From Nitrospinae bacterium bin107 (GTDB lineage Bacteria > UBA8248), in assembly GCA_002238965.1 (NCBI GenBank), contig MPNJ01000001.1:186001-250000 (forward strand): a stretch of 64,000 bases of DNA, given 5' to 3'. A model generated the notes under the pieces. It had not been told where the DNA came from. It ran no database searches and worked only from the letters and a program-made list of their open reading frames with translations. Within the stretch, counting starts at the first letter, position 1, and each line of letters opens with the position of its first letter. Below, in pieces: positions 51,776 to 60,155 of the stretch. The translations under genes were made by a program, and so were the position numbers.

Positions 51776-52087
51776 ATGACATTTGTCATCGGGGAAAAAT
51801 GCCTGGGCGAGCGCTATGCGACGTGCGTGAGCGTGTGTCCCGTGGACTGCATGCACCCAGGCGAGTACAAGGGGGAACCCTTCCTGATCATCGACCCCGA
51901 GGAATGTATCGACTGCGGCGTCTGTCAGCCGGAATGCCCGATTGACGCCATCCTGGAGAGCGAAGACGACGATCCCGTATGGGCGGAAATCAACGCGGAA
52001 CTCACCGATGAATTCAAGAACAACGAGCCGGTCGAGCCGCGCCCGGCGAACGACCCGCCGCGAAGAGCAGACAACACGCTGCGCTAG
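51776..52087 (+). CDS. 7Fe/2[4Fe-4S] ferredoxin
   Basis: A 103-residue soluble electron carrier of the FdxA type. Cluster cysteines lie in CLGERYATCVSVCPVDCMHPG (N-terminal part) and ECIDCGVCQPECPIDA (CxxCxxCxxxCP), with an acidic C-terminal tail. The N-terminal set has a longer gap between first and second Cys, as in 3Fe-4S/4Fe-4S ferredoxins. AGGAGG precedes ATG. A rho-independent terminator follows. No obvious partner next to it. Confidence 0.92.
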   Translation: MTFVIGEKCLGERYATCVSVCPVDCMHPGEYKGEPFLIIDPEECIDCGVCQPECPIDAILESEDDDPVWAEINAELTDEFKNNEPVEPRPANDPPRRADNTLR

Positions 52088-52106
52088 CTCCATCCTGCTG
52101 ATTCAA

Positions 52107-52138
52107 ACACCGCGGTCATCGGGCCGCGGTGTTTTTTA
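52107..52138 (+). terminator. Rho-independent terminator after the ferredoxin gene
   Basis: ACACCGCGG and CCGCGGTGT form a nine-base-pair stem with an eight-base loop (TCATCGGG), followed by TTTTTT. A good terminator 20 bases after the stop codon; it also excludes the in-frame GTG at 52129 as a start of the next gene. Confidence 0.9.
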
Positions 52139-52200
52139 TTGCGCACAGGCGCATTTTCATACACCTCACCTTCCGGCAACGGGAGCACCCTGAGGAAGCC

Positions 52201-53181
52201 ATGGTCTTAAGCCCGCCCGCAACAGACGGCCCGCTCATCGCCGTCGCCGGAACGCGCTTCGGCCCCCCTACGGTCGAGGAGGAGGTACTCTCGCCTCTGG
52301 GTCCCCGCTTGCGTCTGGGCATGGGGGCGGACTCTGAATCCCTGGTCGAACTCTGCGCGGAGGCGGAGGGCGTCATCATCGGCTCGATTCCTACTTTCAC
52401 GGCCGAGGTCATCGCGCAACTGAAACATTGCAAAATTCTCGCGCGCGGCGGCGTGGGTGTGGACAACGTCGACATGGAAGCCGCAACAGCCAAAGGGATT
52501 CACGTCACTTACGTGCCGGATTACTGCGTCGATGAGGTGTCGGACCACGCCATGGCGCTCATCCTGTACTTCGCCAGAAAACTGGAGCAGGGGATCGCGG
52601 AAGTCAAAAAGGGCGGCTGGGGAATCGCCTCCTTGAGGCCGATAGCTCCGCTTCGGGGCGCGACGCTGGGCGTGGTGGGAATCGGGAGGATCGGCGCGAC
52701 TCTGGCCGGAAAAGCGCGCGCCTTCGGGATGCGGATCATCGCGCACGATCCCTTCGCGCCTGAATCCGTTTTCGAGGAATCAGAAGCCCGAAACGCCGCG
52801 CTTTCTCAAATTTGGGAGGAGTCGGACTACATCTCCCTGCACGCGCCCCTGACGCCCGAGACGCGCGGCATGGTGAACGCCGAAGCGCTCGACCGCATGA
52901 AGACGGACGCCGTTCTGATCAACGTGGCGCGCGGCGAACTGGTGGACGAGAAGGCGCTGGCCGATGCGCTCCAGAAAAACGCCATCCGGGGCGCGGGCCT
53001 CGACGTGCTCGAAGAAGAACCCCCAAGGCCGAATCACCCGCTGATCGGGCTCCCCAACTGCCGCGTCACGCCGCACAGCGCGTGGTACAGCACGGCCGCC
53101 CTGGAAGACATGAGGCGAAAGGCGGCGACCGACGTGTTGCGCGTCCTGCGAGGCGAGGAGCCGCGCTATCCCGTGAAATAA
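52201..53181 (+). CDS. D-isomer-specific 2-hydroxyacid dehydrogenase (SerA-like catalytic domain)
   Basis: A 326-residue NAD-dependent dehydrogenase. The nucleotide motif is LGVVGIGRIGATLAGKARAFGM; the catalytic Arg lies in VLINVARGELVDE, the Glu in GLDVLEEEPP, and the His in TPHSAWYS. There is no C-terminal ACT/regulatory domain, so it is not a full phosphoglycerate dehydrogenase. Start at 52201 has GAGGAAG upstream. The product (a 2-oxo or 2-hydroxy acid) is unknown. Confidence 0.92.
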   Translation: MVLSPPATDGPLIAVAGTRFGPPTVEEEVLSPLGPRLRLGMGADSESLVELCAEAEGVIIGSIPTFTAEVIAQLKHCKILARGGVGVDNVDMEAATAKGIHVTYVPDYCVDEVSDHAMALILYFARKLEQGIAEVKKGGWGIASLRPIAPLRGATLGVVGIGRIGATLAGKARAFGMRIIAHDPFAPESVFEESEARNAALSQIWEESDYISLHAPLTPETRGMVNAEALDRMKTDAVLINVARGELVDEKALADALQKNAIRGAGLDVLEEEPPRPNHPLIGLPNCRVTPHSAWYSTAALEDMRRKAATDVLRVLRGEEPRYPVK

Positions 53182-53208
53182 TCCATACCGCAGAAACAAT
53201 CTGCCACG

Positions 53209-54057
53209 TTATTTTTCAATCGGAAAACCGACGATGCTCCCCCACTCCGTCCATGAGCCATCGTAAATCTTCACGTCTCCGTATCCCAGCAGATACCGCA
53301 TGGCGAACCAGACCAGACTGGCCCGGTGGCTGAGGCGTCAGTAAAGCACGAGTTCTATCTCGTCATCGGCCGCGGCGCCCGCAGCGCCGAGAATCCGCGC
53401 GAGTTCCCCTTCGTCCTTATAGGTGTCGTCCTCGTTCAGCAGTTCGCGGAAGAACAGGTGCGCGGCCCCCGGTATGCGTCCGGCGCGTTCGGCTCCGTGG
53501 TCGAAACCCGGCGGCGGCATCACCCGCTCGCCGCTGTATTCCTCGGGCGAGCGCACGTCGAGCAGCACCCTGCCCGGCGCGCCGAGCTTCTCGCGAATAT
53601 CGTCCCTGCCCACGCTCAAGACCTCGCCCCCATCCGGCGCGGGGTGAGAGACGGCCGCAGCATCCGGAGCCTCACTCGAAACGGGCATCCCGTCGGCAAC
53701 CCACTTTTTCTTCGAGCCGTCCAGGAGCTTCAAATTCGAAAAACCCGCCATCTTCAGCACCCAGAACGCATAAGTTCCAAACTGCACCGGCTCGCCGTAC
53801 AGGACGATTTCATCGTCCGGGCCGATCCCCATCTCGCCCAGACGCCCGGCCAGCGCTTGAGGCTTAGCGAACGCGCGGTCCGTCTCGTGCCAGAGCACCC
53901 CTTTCCAGAACCACCAGTGCGCGCCCGGTACGTGGGCTTCGCGGTAGGAAGCGTCGTCACTAGCGGATGAGACCTCGATGACGTGGAGATTCGGATTTTC
54001 CAGGTTTTCTGAGAGCCACGCCGTCGAAACGAGCGTGGAATTATCTGCTTGCATCAT
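53209..54057 (-). CDS. Two-domain rhodanese with in-frame TGA at the active-site Cys (candidate selenoprotein)
   Basis: Sulfurtransferase of 282 residues if the TGA at 53338-53340 is read as selenocysteine (residue 240). Domain 1 (about 10-120) has no catalytic Cys. Domain 2 has the usual [14 protein letters not shown]. The predicted catalytic strand reads ELVLY-[TGA][19 protein letters not shown], where relatives have a Cys at the TGA. After it the family sequence continues without a break ([18 protein letters not shown]) to a TAA at 53209. A shortened 239-residue protein would lack the active site, and a pseudogene would not keep 42 perfect codons. The hairpin at 53304-53325 fits a bacterial SECIS in position. 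Start ATG follows GAGGG. Confidence 0.82.
53304..53340 (-). promoter_or_regulatory. Candidate bacterial SECIS element
   Basis: Directly after the TGA (53340-53338) come 12 bases, then CGGGCCAG and CTGGTTCG, which form an eight-pair stem (two G-U) around a six-base loop TCTGGT (53312-53317). The loop starts 20 bases after the TGA, within the spacing known for bacterial SECIS. The loop G position is not an obvious textbook match, so the fold needs a dedicated model. Confidence 0.5.
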
Positions 54058-54106
54058 GTCTAAATACCCTCACAAGAAAAAGACTATGAAAAGCGTGTCA
54101 GGAAAA

Positions 54107-55531
54107 TCATCCGCCGCACATGGGCGGCTTCTTCCGCCGGATGTCCGGCGTGGCTTCCTCAAACGCATGGGACACCTGAAGCACGCGGGCTTCCTCCCAG
54201 GGCGGTCCCACGATCTGCACCGACACGGGCAGGCCGTCCGCGCTGAAGCCCGAAGGCGCCGACATGACCGGGAAGCCGAACAGGTTGTAAGGGCCCGTCT
54301 GCGGTCTGCCGAGGCCCGTGAAGGAGAGCTCTTTCCCGTTCACCGTGCCCATCTCCGTCGCAACGGGCCCCGCGGGGCAAGGGTAGCCGGGCGCCAGGAA
54401 TATATCGATCTCATTGAACACACTCTCCATTTCGCGGGTGAGCGTGGGCCGTTCTCTCATGGCGCGCGCGTATTCATCCAGCGTCACGCGGCTCGAAACT
54501 TCCAGGCGCTCGCGGACGTCGTCGCCGAATTTTTCGGGATGCGAGGCGAGTCGCTCGCGGTGAACCGACGCCAGTTCGGCGCTGGCGATGATGCGCCGCA
54601 CCTCTCTCATCCGTTCGGCGTTGGGATAACGCACATGAACGACCACGCCGCCCAGAGCCTTCATGGTCTCTATTGCATCATCAAAGCCTTTCTGCACCGA
54701 AGCGTCGTTTTCCGGGAGATAGAGGTCCTCGCAGATGCCGAAGCGCATGCCCCGGACGCCCTCGCCTATCAGGGCGCAGAAATCGGGCGTTTCGCGATCC
54801 TTGGAGCCAGCGTCCGCCGGGTCGTAGCCCGCCATGGCCTGGAGCATGATGCCGCAATCGCGCGCCGTCCGCGCGAGCGGGCCGGCATGGTCGAGCGTCG
54901 TAGAGTTCGGGAAAATGCCGCGAACGCTCACGCGGCCGTACGTGGGTTTCAGGCCCATCGTGCCGCATGCGCTCGCAGGCCCCCGGATGGAGCCGCCCGT
55001 GTCGGTCCCCACCGCGCCGGGGCACATGAAGGCCGCGACCGCCGCACCCGAACCACCGCTCGAACCGCCAGATACCCGCTCGGGATTCCAGGGATTGCGC
55101 GCCGGGCCGTAGTGGGGGTTCACCGTGGTGGAGCCCGCCGCGAACTCGTGCGTGTTGCATTTGCCGACGATGACGGCGCCCGCCTCCTTGAGCTTTCTCA
55201 CGCACTCGGCATCCGCCGCCGGGACGTTTTCGGGGAAGAAGCTCGACCCCTGCGTCGTGAGGACGCCCGCGGTATCGATGATGTCCTTGATCCCGACCGG
55301 CACGCCGTGCAGAGGGCCGCGGTAGCGGCCGCCCTGAATCTCACTTTCCGCCTTTGCCGCGTCCTCGCGGGCCTCTTCCGCGCACACGGTGATGAACGCG
55401 TTGAGCTCGGGATTCAGTGCCTCGATTTGCCGCAAATGCGCGTCCACCACCTCGCGCGGGGAGATTTCCTTGCCCTCGATTTGTTGGGCAAGTTCAGATA
55501 TTGAGAGAAAATTCAGTCCATCGGCGCTCAT
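54107..55531 (-). CDS. Amidase-signature family amidase
   Basis: A 474-residue amidase of the GatA/amidase-signature class. The Ser-cisSer-Lys triad is visible: Lys in GVPVGIKDIID, cis-Ser in SGGSSGGSGAAVAA and the nucleophile Ser in GTDTGGSIRGPA. Hydrolyses a carboxamide to acid and ammonia. No GatB/GatC partner, so it is an independent amidase. ATG at 55531 follows GGAGGTGAAA; a longer frame adds four residues. Upstream is the sarcosine-oxidase-like gene, transcribed away from it. Confidence 0.93.
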   Translation of the reverse strand: MSADGLNFLSISELAQQIEGKEISPREVVDAHLRQIEALNPELNAFITVCAEEAREDAAKAESEIQGGRYRGPLHGVPVGIKDIIDTAGVLTTQGSSFFPENVPAADAECVRKLKEAGAVIVGKCNTHEFAAGSTTVNPHYGPARNPWNPERVSGGSSGGSGAAVAAFMCPGAVGTDTGGSIRGPASACGTMGLKPTYGRVSVRGIFPNSTTLDHAGPLARTARDCGIMLQAMAGYDPADAGSKDRETPDFCALIGEGVRGMRFGICEDLYLPENDASVQKGFDDAIETMKALGGVVVHVRYPNAERMREVRRIIASAELASVHRERLASHPEKFGDDVRERLEVSSRVTLDEYARAMRERPTLTREMESVFNEIDIFLAPGYPCPAGPVATEMGTVNGKELSFTGLGRPQTGPYNLFGFPVMSAPSGFSADGLPVSVQIVGPPWEEARVLQVSHAFEEATPDIRRKKPPMCGG

Positions 55532-55781
55532 TTTCACCTCCATTCCAACTGAGTGAATTACATTCCGCTTCCACCTGTTTGATGAAACGCAAGCTTACCA
55601 CGACAAGGCGGCTTTCGCCTTCTCGGGAGGGGGTTTCTTGTTCTTTCAAGCCCTAGGCGCACTTGGCGGAATCACGCCGATTTGCTATGGATGATCCCAT
55701 ATAGATGATATGAAAAGGTCTGCCCGCACCGTGTAAGCGGAAATCTTGGTGCGCTACCACTATCCCACGAGGTCATCCCCC

Positions 55782-56933
55782 ATGAACGGCGATACTTACG
55801 ACGCCCTGGTCATCGGCGGCGGAATCAACGGGCTCTCGGCGCTCTATCACCTGAAGCGCCTGGGGGCCGAACGCGTCGGGCTGGTGGAGCGCTTCGAGAT
55901 CGGCCATGACAGGGGCAGTTCGCACGGCGCCGCCCGCGTGACGAGAAGCGCCTACGTCGCGCCCGAATACGTCCGCCTCATGCAGTGGGTGCACAAGGAG
56001 GAGTGGCCCAGGCTTGAAAAAGACTTGCGAAAAAAACTCGTCTATTCCAATCCCGGGATATACACCGGGCCGCCGTGTGAGCGTTACCATTCCTACATCC
56101 ACGCGGTCACGCAAGAGGGCGTGGACGTGGAGCTTCTCACCGCGGACGAGGCGCGGGGGAAGTTTCCCCAGTTCACCTTCGAGGGCGCCGAAAGCGCCCT
56201 GCTGGACAAGACGGGGGGTTTCATATCCTCGGTAGAGGCCATCGAATCGCTCGCCGCGCTGGCGCGCGAGAACGGCGCGCAAATCCATGAGAACACCGTC
56301 GTCCACGGAATCGACACGGCGTCTGACCCCGTAAAGGTCGAGACGAGCGGGGGGACTCTCGAGACCGAACGCCTCGTCGTGGCGGCGGGGGCGTGGGCGA
56401 AGGGTTTGCTCCCGTTCCTGAAACCCAGTCTCAACATCGCCCGGCAGACGGTAGGATACTTCACGCCCGAAGACGATCCGGACGCCTACCGGCCCGGCCG
56501 TTTCCCGGTCTGGGCCTACAGGGAGCAGGACGAGAACAACCTGTTCTACGGAATGCCTGAGTTCGGGCGCGCGGGCGTCAAGGTGGGCCGTCACCTGAGA
56601 GTCGGGGTGGATGACGACCCGGACAACCCGCCCGACGCCATCGACCAGGAGAAAATTGACGATGTGAAGCGCTTCATCGCGCGCTTTTTCACCTGCAAGA
56701 ACTGGACGCTCGCAGGCGCGGAGCACTGCCTCTACACCAACGCGCCGAACGAGGATTTCATCATCGACCTGCATCCCGAGAACCCGCGCATCGCGTTCGG
56801 GGCCGGCTTCTCGGGCCACGGATTCAAGTTCGGCCCCCTCACGGGAAGGCTTCTGGCCGAACTGGCGTGGGAGGGGAAAATTTCCATACCCGATGCCGAA
56901 CTGGCGAGGCGTCTTTTTTCACTCAAGAAATAA
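55782..56933 (+). CDS. Sarcosine oxidase / N-methyltryptophan oxidase-like flavoenzyme
   Basis: A 383-residue monomeric FAD amine oxidase of the SoxA/SolA (DAO) family. The FAD fingerprint ALVIGGGINGLSALYHLKRLG opens the protein. Mid segments include RLVVAAGAWAKGLLPFL, and the C-terminal AEHCLYTNAPNEDFIID carries the Cys that binds FAD covalently in monomeric sarcosine oxidase. GFSGHGFKFGP ends the fold. Oxidises an N-methyl amino acid with O2. The start at 55782 is favoured by GAGG upstream. Possible link to the HyuA/HyuB and amidase genes nearby. Confidence 0.9.
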   Translation: MNGDTYDALVIGGGINGLSALYHLKRLGAERVGLVERFEIGHDRGSSHGAARVTRSAYVAPEYVRLMQWVHKEEWPRLEKDLRKKLVYSNPGIYTGPPCERYHSYIHAVTQEGVDVELLTADEARGKFPQFTFEGAESALLDKTGGFISSVEAIESLAALARENGAQIHENTVVHGIDTASDPVKVETSGGTLETERLVVAAGAWAKGLLPFLKPSLNIARQTVGYFTPEDDPDAYRPGRFPVWAYREQDENNLFYGMPEFGRAGVKVGRHLRVGVDDDPDNPPDAIDQEKIDDVKRFIARFFTCKNWTLAGAEHCLYTNAPNEDFIIDLHPENPRIAFGAGFSGHGFKFGPLTGRLLAELAWEGKISIPDAELARRLFSLKK

Positions 56934-57349
56934 GGCTTTATCTCTCCTGATGAGGGTCCGCGTCCCTCTGGTGGCGTCGGGTATGGACACCCTCAAAGCG
57001 AACGAAGGAAAGCAAGTAGAGCCGCGTATTAGACAGCCCTGAAATTCCGTCGCACATCCCTATAATTTGATATTTCTGATTTTTCTTCTTGACAAGAAGA
57101 GGCTTTTGATAGATAGTTAAGTATCTATTAACTATATTTATTATAAATTAACTTAATCGCTTGTTTTGGATGATTCGCTGGTTGGAGGACATGCAAGTAA
57201 GCCAGATTGGCCGCCCAAAATGAATGAGCCGTGAGAAGAAAAATTTATCCCGCCCCGTTACCCTATCATCGTCGTATTACCCCCACGATTCGGCGACCGA
57301 TGCGGGTGGCGGGGCGGCGGTTTTTCCGAAAGCCTTATGACGCTTCATC
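56934..57349. other. AT-rich gap between convergent genes, with two short hairpins
   Basis: No gene. It holds CTTCTTG-A-CAAGAAG (57085-57099) and ATAGTTAA-7-TTAACTAT (57113-57135) in a very AT-rich patch, unlike the rest of the GC-rich window. Its location between converging genes argues against a promoter. Confidence 0.5.
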
Positions 57350-58159
57350 CTAAATGAGCGCCCTCAGATTCTCCGCCGCCAGCCGCGCCGCCGTCCGGAT
57401 GTCGGGCTTTGAAACAATCTGGCACGTCAGGTAGCCGCTGTACCCTATCGAGCGCAGCGCCCCGATGATTTCGCCGAAGGGAATGTGCCCGCCGCCGGGA
57501 TAGTAGCGGTTATTCTCGGCGATGTGCATGTGGCCCAGCAGCTCTCTCGATTCCAGTATGGGAGCCGTGAACGACGCTTCATCCACGTTCATGTGGTAGG
57601 TGTCGAGCATGAGCACGAACGCCTCGTGGCCGAGTTCCCGGCAAAAGGCCACGCCTTCGGCAGCCGTGGTCACGTTGTTGATCCAGTGGCTGCACAAGGG
57701 TTCGAGATAGAGCCTGGCCCCCCGCGAGGCGGCTTCATCCGAAAGACCCAATAGCGCTTCGCGCATCCAGCGGAGAGAATCATCGCGCCGCTCATCCTCG
57801 CAGAGATTCCCGCGCGAGGAGCCGATCACCATGCCGCACCCGAATCTCTGCGCCATATCGAGCGCGTCCAGGTGACGGCGGTAGGACACATCCCTGATCT
57901 CGGGCACGGGGTGGCACAGCCATATCCTGTCCTGAAAGCCCATCGCCGCCGTGTGGATCATCGAGACGGAAAGTCCCCGGCTGTTGATCTGCTTCTCTAT
58001 CTCGTCCAAATCGAGTTCATCGGGTTTTCGCACCGAAAGCTCCACGGCACAGAATCCCGCCTCGGCCACGCAGTCCAGGTTTCCCGCCAGAGTGCCCTGC
58101 GCGCTGGGGAGGTTGGGTGTGGAAATGTCCGGCGTGGCTATCTGATAGCTCAGCTTCAC
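57350..58159 (-). CDS. Sugar-phosphate isomerase/epimerase-like TIM barrel
   Basis: A 269-residue xylose-isomerase-like (AP-endonuclease-2) TIM-barrel protein. Motifs include CVAEAGFCAVELSVRK, RLYLEPL, FVLMLDTYHMNVDEAS and HMHIAENNRYYPGGGHIPFGEI with the usual metal Glu/Asp/His. The GTG start at 58159 has GAGGAG upstream and begins two bases after the PPOX stop, so it is the last gene of the hyuA-hyuB-PPOX run. Substrate unknown. Confidence 0.9.
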   Translation of the reverse strand: MKLSYQIATPDISTPNLPSAQGTLAGNLDCVAEAGFCAVELSVRKPDELDLDEIEKQINSRGLSVSMIHTAAMGFQDRIWLCHPVPEIRDVSYRRHLDALDMAQRFGCGMVIGSSRGNLCEDERRDDSLRWMREALLGLSDEAASRGARLYLEPLCSHWINNVTTAAEGVAFCRELGHEAFVLMLDTYHMNVDEASFTAPILESRELLGHMHIAENNRYYPGGGHIPFGEIIGALRSIGYSGYLTCQIVSKPDIRTAARLAAENLRALI

Positions 58160-58161
58160 AA

Positions 58162-58614
58162 TTAAAGCTCCTCTGTATTCATCGCGCCCCAGGATGCGGC
58201 GCGGTGCGGCGTTATCTCTATCATCCAGGCGTGGATGGTGATGGAGCCCCGGTACTGCGCGTATTTCTGCCTTAAGTGCGCCGCCGCCTTCTCATACGCC
58301 GCAGCGTCCGCCTCGGCATGGATGATTCGCGCGCTCCCGAAGATGAGGACGAAGCCGAGTTTCGCCCAGTCGTCCTCGTAATGATCCACCAGAAACGAAA
58401 CCTGCGCGTTCTCGCGGATGTTATCGAGCCGTTTCAGCCGCTCGATGTCATTTTTCTGCTTGCCGTCCACCGGAACGTATATTTTCCCGTCCAACACGGC
58501 GAAAACCACGGGCACGACGTGGGGCGCGGCGTCCCTGCCCGCCGTCGCCAGCCGCGCCACGCGCGCACGCTCCACGAACGCCCAGGCGTCACCTGAGAGC
58601 AGAGGCTTCGTCAT
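58162..58614 (-). CDS. PPOX-class F420-dependent-type protein
   Basis: A 150-residue split-barrel flavin/F420-binding protein, with VARLATAGRDAAPHVVPVVF, KIYVPVDGKQKN and VSFLVDHYEDDWAKLGFVLI. It starts with ATGA overlapping the hyuB stop, and GGGGAGG precedes it, so it is translated with the hydantoinase genes. It may reduce or oxidise an intermediate of that pathway. The minus-strand frame running on upstream to 59283 is a shadow of hyuB. Confidence 0.87.
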   Translation of the reverse strand: MTKPLLSGDAWAFVERARVARLATAGRDAAPHVVPVVFAVLDGKIYVPVDGKQKNDIERLKRLDNIRENAQVSFLVDHYEDDWAKLGFVLIFGSARIIHAEADAAAYEKAAAHLRQKYAQYRGSITIHAWMIEITPHRAASWGAMNTEEL

Positions 58615-60155
58615 TCCGCCTCCCCGTAGCCCCCGCCGCCCGGTGTGATGAGGGTGAGGGTATCGCCCGGTTCCATATCGGTAGTGACCTTGGGGTCGAT
58701 CTCTTGCTCGTTGATGCGCACCTGCCCCCGCCCGCCATGCCCGCCGCCGAACAGGCCAGGTGCGGGCGATTTCGTGCGCTCGGCCATGAACGAGACCGTG
58801 ATGCGCGCGGGCGAGTCGTTCCGGAAGACGATGCGCTGCCCGCAGCCGCCCCGGAATTTCCCCGCGCCGCCTGAGTCTCTCAGTATCGTCTTCTCGATGA
58901 GGGTGAAGGGCGTGATGCGCTCGATCACCTCGATGGGCGTGTGGGAGACGTTGCTGGGATAGCTCAGGCACGCATGGCCGTCTCCGCGCCCGGTGGCGCC
59001 CGTACCCCCGTTCTGGAAGAAAAGCCCTGCCGTCCGCACGCCGCGCTTGTCCAGCCCCGTGTAGTTCACGCACCAAAGCGGAGAGCCGCTCGCCGCGGGC
59101 ACCTCCTCGGGGATGACGGGTGCGAGCGCCTCGAAAACGGCGGCGGGCAGATAGTGGCCCACCAGCATCCGGCCGCCTCCGGCGGCGGGATGGAGCGGCT
59201 CCAAGATGCTGCCTGGCTCCGTCCGCACGTCGATTGGCCGGAAACATCCCTCGTTGTTGGGAACCTCGGGGCACAGGACGCACTTGATGGGGTAGACCGA
59301 ATAGGCATAGGTGTAGTTGTAGGCCACATTCACGGCGCGGTCGACCTGGGGCGAGGAGCCCGCATAGTCGATAACCAGGGAATCGCCTGACTTTTCTATA
59401 CGCGTCCGCACCCGGATGGGTTCCGCGAGACCGTCGGTTTCGATTTCGGACGCGAATTCCCCGTCGGGCAGGCGAAGCAGGGCGTCGCGCATGGCCTTCT
59501 CCGAGCGTCCCTGGATATCCTTCGTCAGCGCGCGCAGATCCTCCAGGCCGTATTCATCCAGCAGATCGCCGAGGCGCTTTTCCGCCAGGCGGTTCGCCGT
59601 GAGCTGGGCGTTGATGTCGCCCATTACCAGGTCGGGCACGCGCACGTTGTAGCGGATGAGGTCGATGAGCGTCTGGTCGGGCTCGCCGCGCCGGTACATC
59701 TTCATCATGGGAATCTGGAGGCCCTCCTCGTAGACCTCCCTCGGGTCGGGAGAGCGGATTTTCCCGCCGATGTCCGGCAGATGGGCCGTGCTGGCCGAGA
59801 ACCCGATGAATTTCTCACGGTAGAACACCGGCTTCACGATGTTCACGTCGGGGAGGTGGCCCGTTCCGTACCAGATGTCGTTGGTGATGAGGATGTCGCC
59901 GGGTTCTAAAGCCTCGGGCGGAAACGCTCTCAAGAAATGGCGAACCGTTATCGGCAGGGTGCCGATGAACGAGGCGATGCTGGCCGAGGACTGCACGAGG
60001 GAGTGGCCCTGATCGTCGGTGATCACGCAGGAGAAATCGTTCGACTCACGCACCAAAGTGGAAAACGAGGTGCGCACCAGCGTCGCCGCCGCCTCGTCCA
60101 CGATGCCGATGAGGCGCCGCCAGAGCACTTCCAGCGTGATGGGATCGAACGACAT
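58611..60155 (-). CDS. hyuB: Hydantoinase/oxoprolinase B subunit
   Basis: A 514-residue partner subunit of ATP-dependent hydantoinases (HyuB/N-methylhydantoinase B, oxoprolinase). It starts FDPITLEVLWRRLIGIVDEA. Conserved parts are ACLSYPSNVSHTPIEVIE, TPFTLIEKTILRDSGGAGKFRGG and GPGDTLTLITPGGGGYG-like MEPGDTLTLITPGGGGYGE at the end. It acts with HyuA on a five-membered cyclic imide. Coupled to HyuA by TAATG and to the PPOX gene by ATGA. Confidence 0.95.
   Translation of the reverse strand: MSFDPITLEVLWRRLIGIVDEAAATLVRTSFSTLVRESNDFSCVITDDQGHSLVQSSASIASFIGTLPITVRHFLRAFPPEALEPGDILITNDIWYGTGHLPDVNIVKPVFYREKFIGFSASTAHLPDIGGKIRSPDPREVYEEGLQIPMMKMYRRGEPDQTLIDLIRYNVRVPDLVMGDINAQLTANRLAEKRLGDLLDEYGLEDLRALTKDIQGRSEKAMRDALLRLPDGEFASEIETDGLAEPIRVRTRIEKSGDSLVIDYAGSSPQVDRAVNVAYNYTYAYSVYPIKCVLCPEVPNNEGCFRPIDVRTEPGSILEPLHPAAGGGRMLVGHYLPAAVFEALAPVIPEEVPAASGSPLWCVNYTGLDKRGVRTAGLFFQNGGTGATGRGDGHACLSYPSNVSHTPIEVIERITPFTLIEKTILRDSGGAGKFRGGCGQRIVFRNDSPARITVSFMAERTKSPAPGLFGGGHGGRGQVRINEQEIDPKVTTDMEPGDTLTLITPGGGGYGEAE

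Noticed and set aside
52129-52200. GTG start at 52129 for the 2-hydroxyacid dehydrogenase
   Set aside because: It lies within the ferredoxin terminator; the ATG at 52201 has a proper GAGGAAG site.
53338-54057. Rhodanese as a simple 239-residue truncated protein or pseudogene
   Set aside because: The codons after the TGA encode the intact rest of the domain, and the TGA falls exactly on the active-site residue; random nonsense would not.
53978-55504. 508-codon plus-strand open frame opposite the amidase
   Set aside because: Antisense to a complete amidase with all catalytic motifs; its product is Arg/His/Ala-rich with no domain, typical of GC-rich shadow frames.
55773-56819. 348-codon minus-strand frame opposite the sarcosine-oxidase gene
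   Set aside because: Same reason: antisense of a gene with a clear FAD fingerprint.
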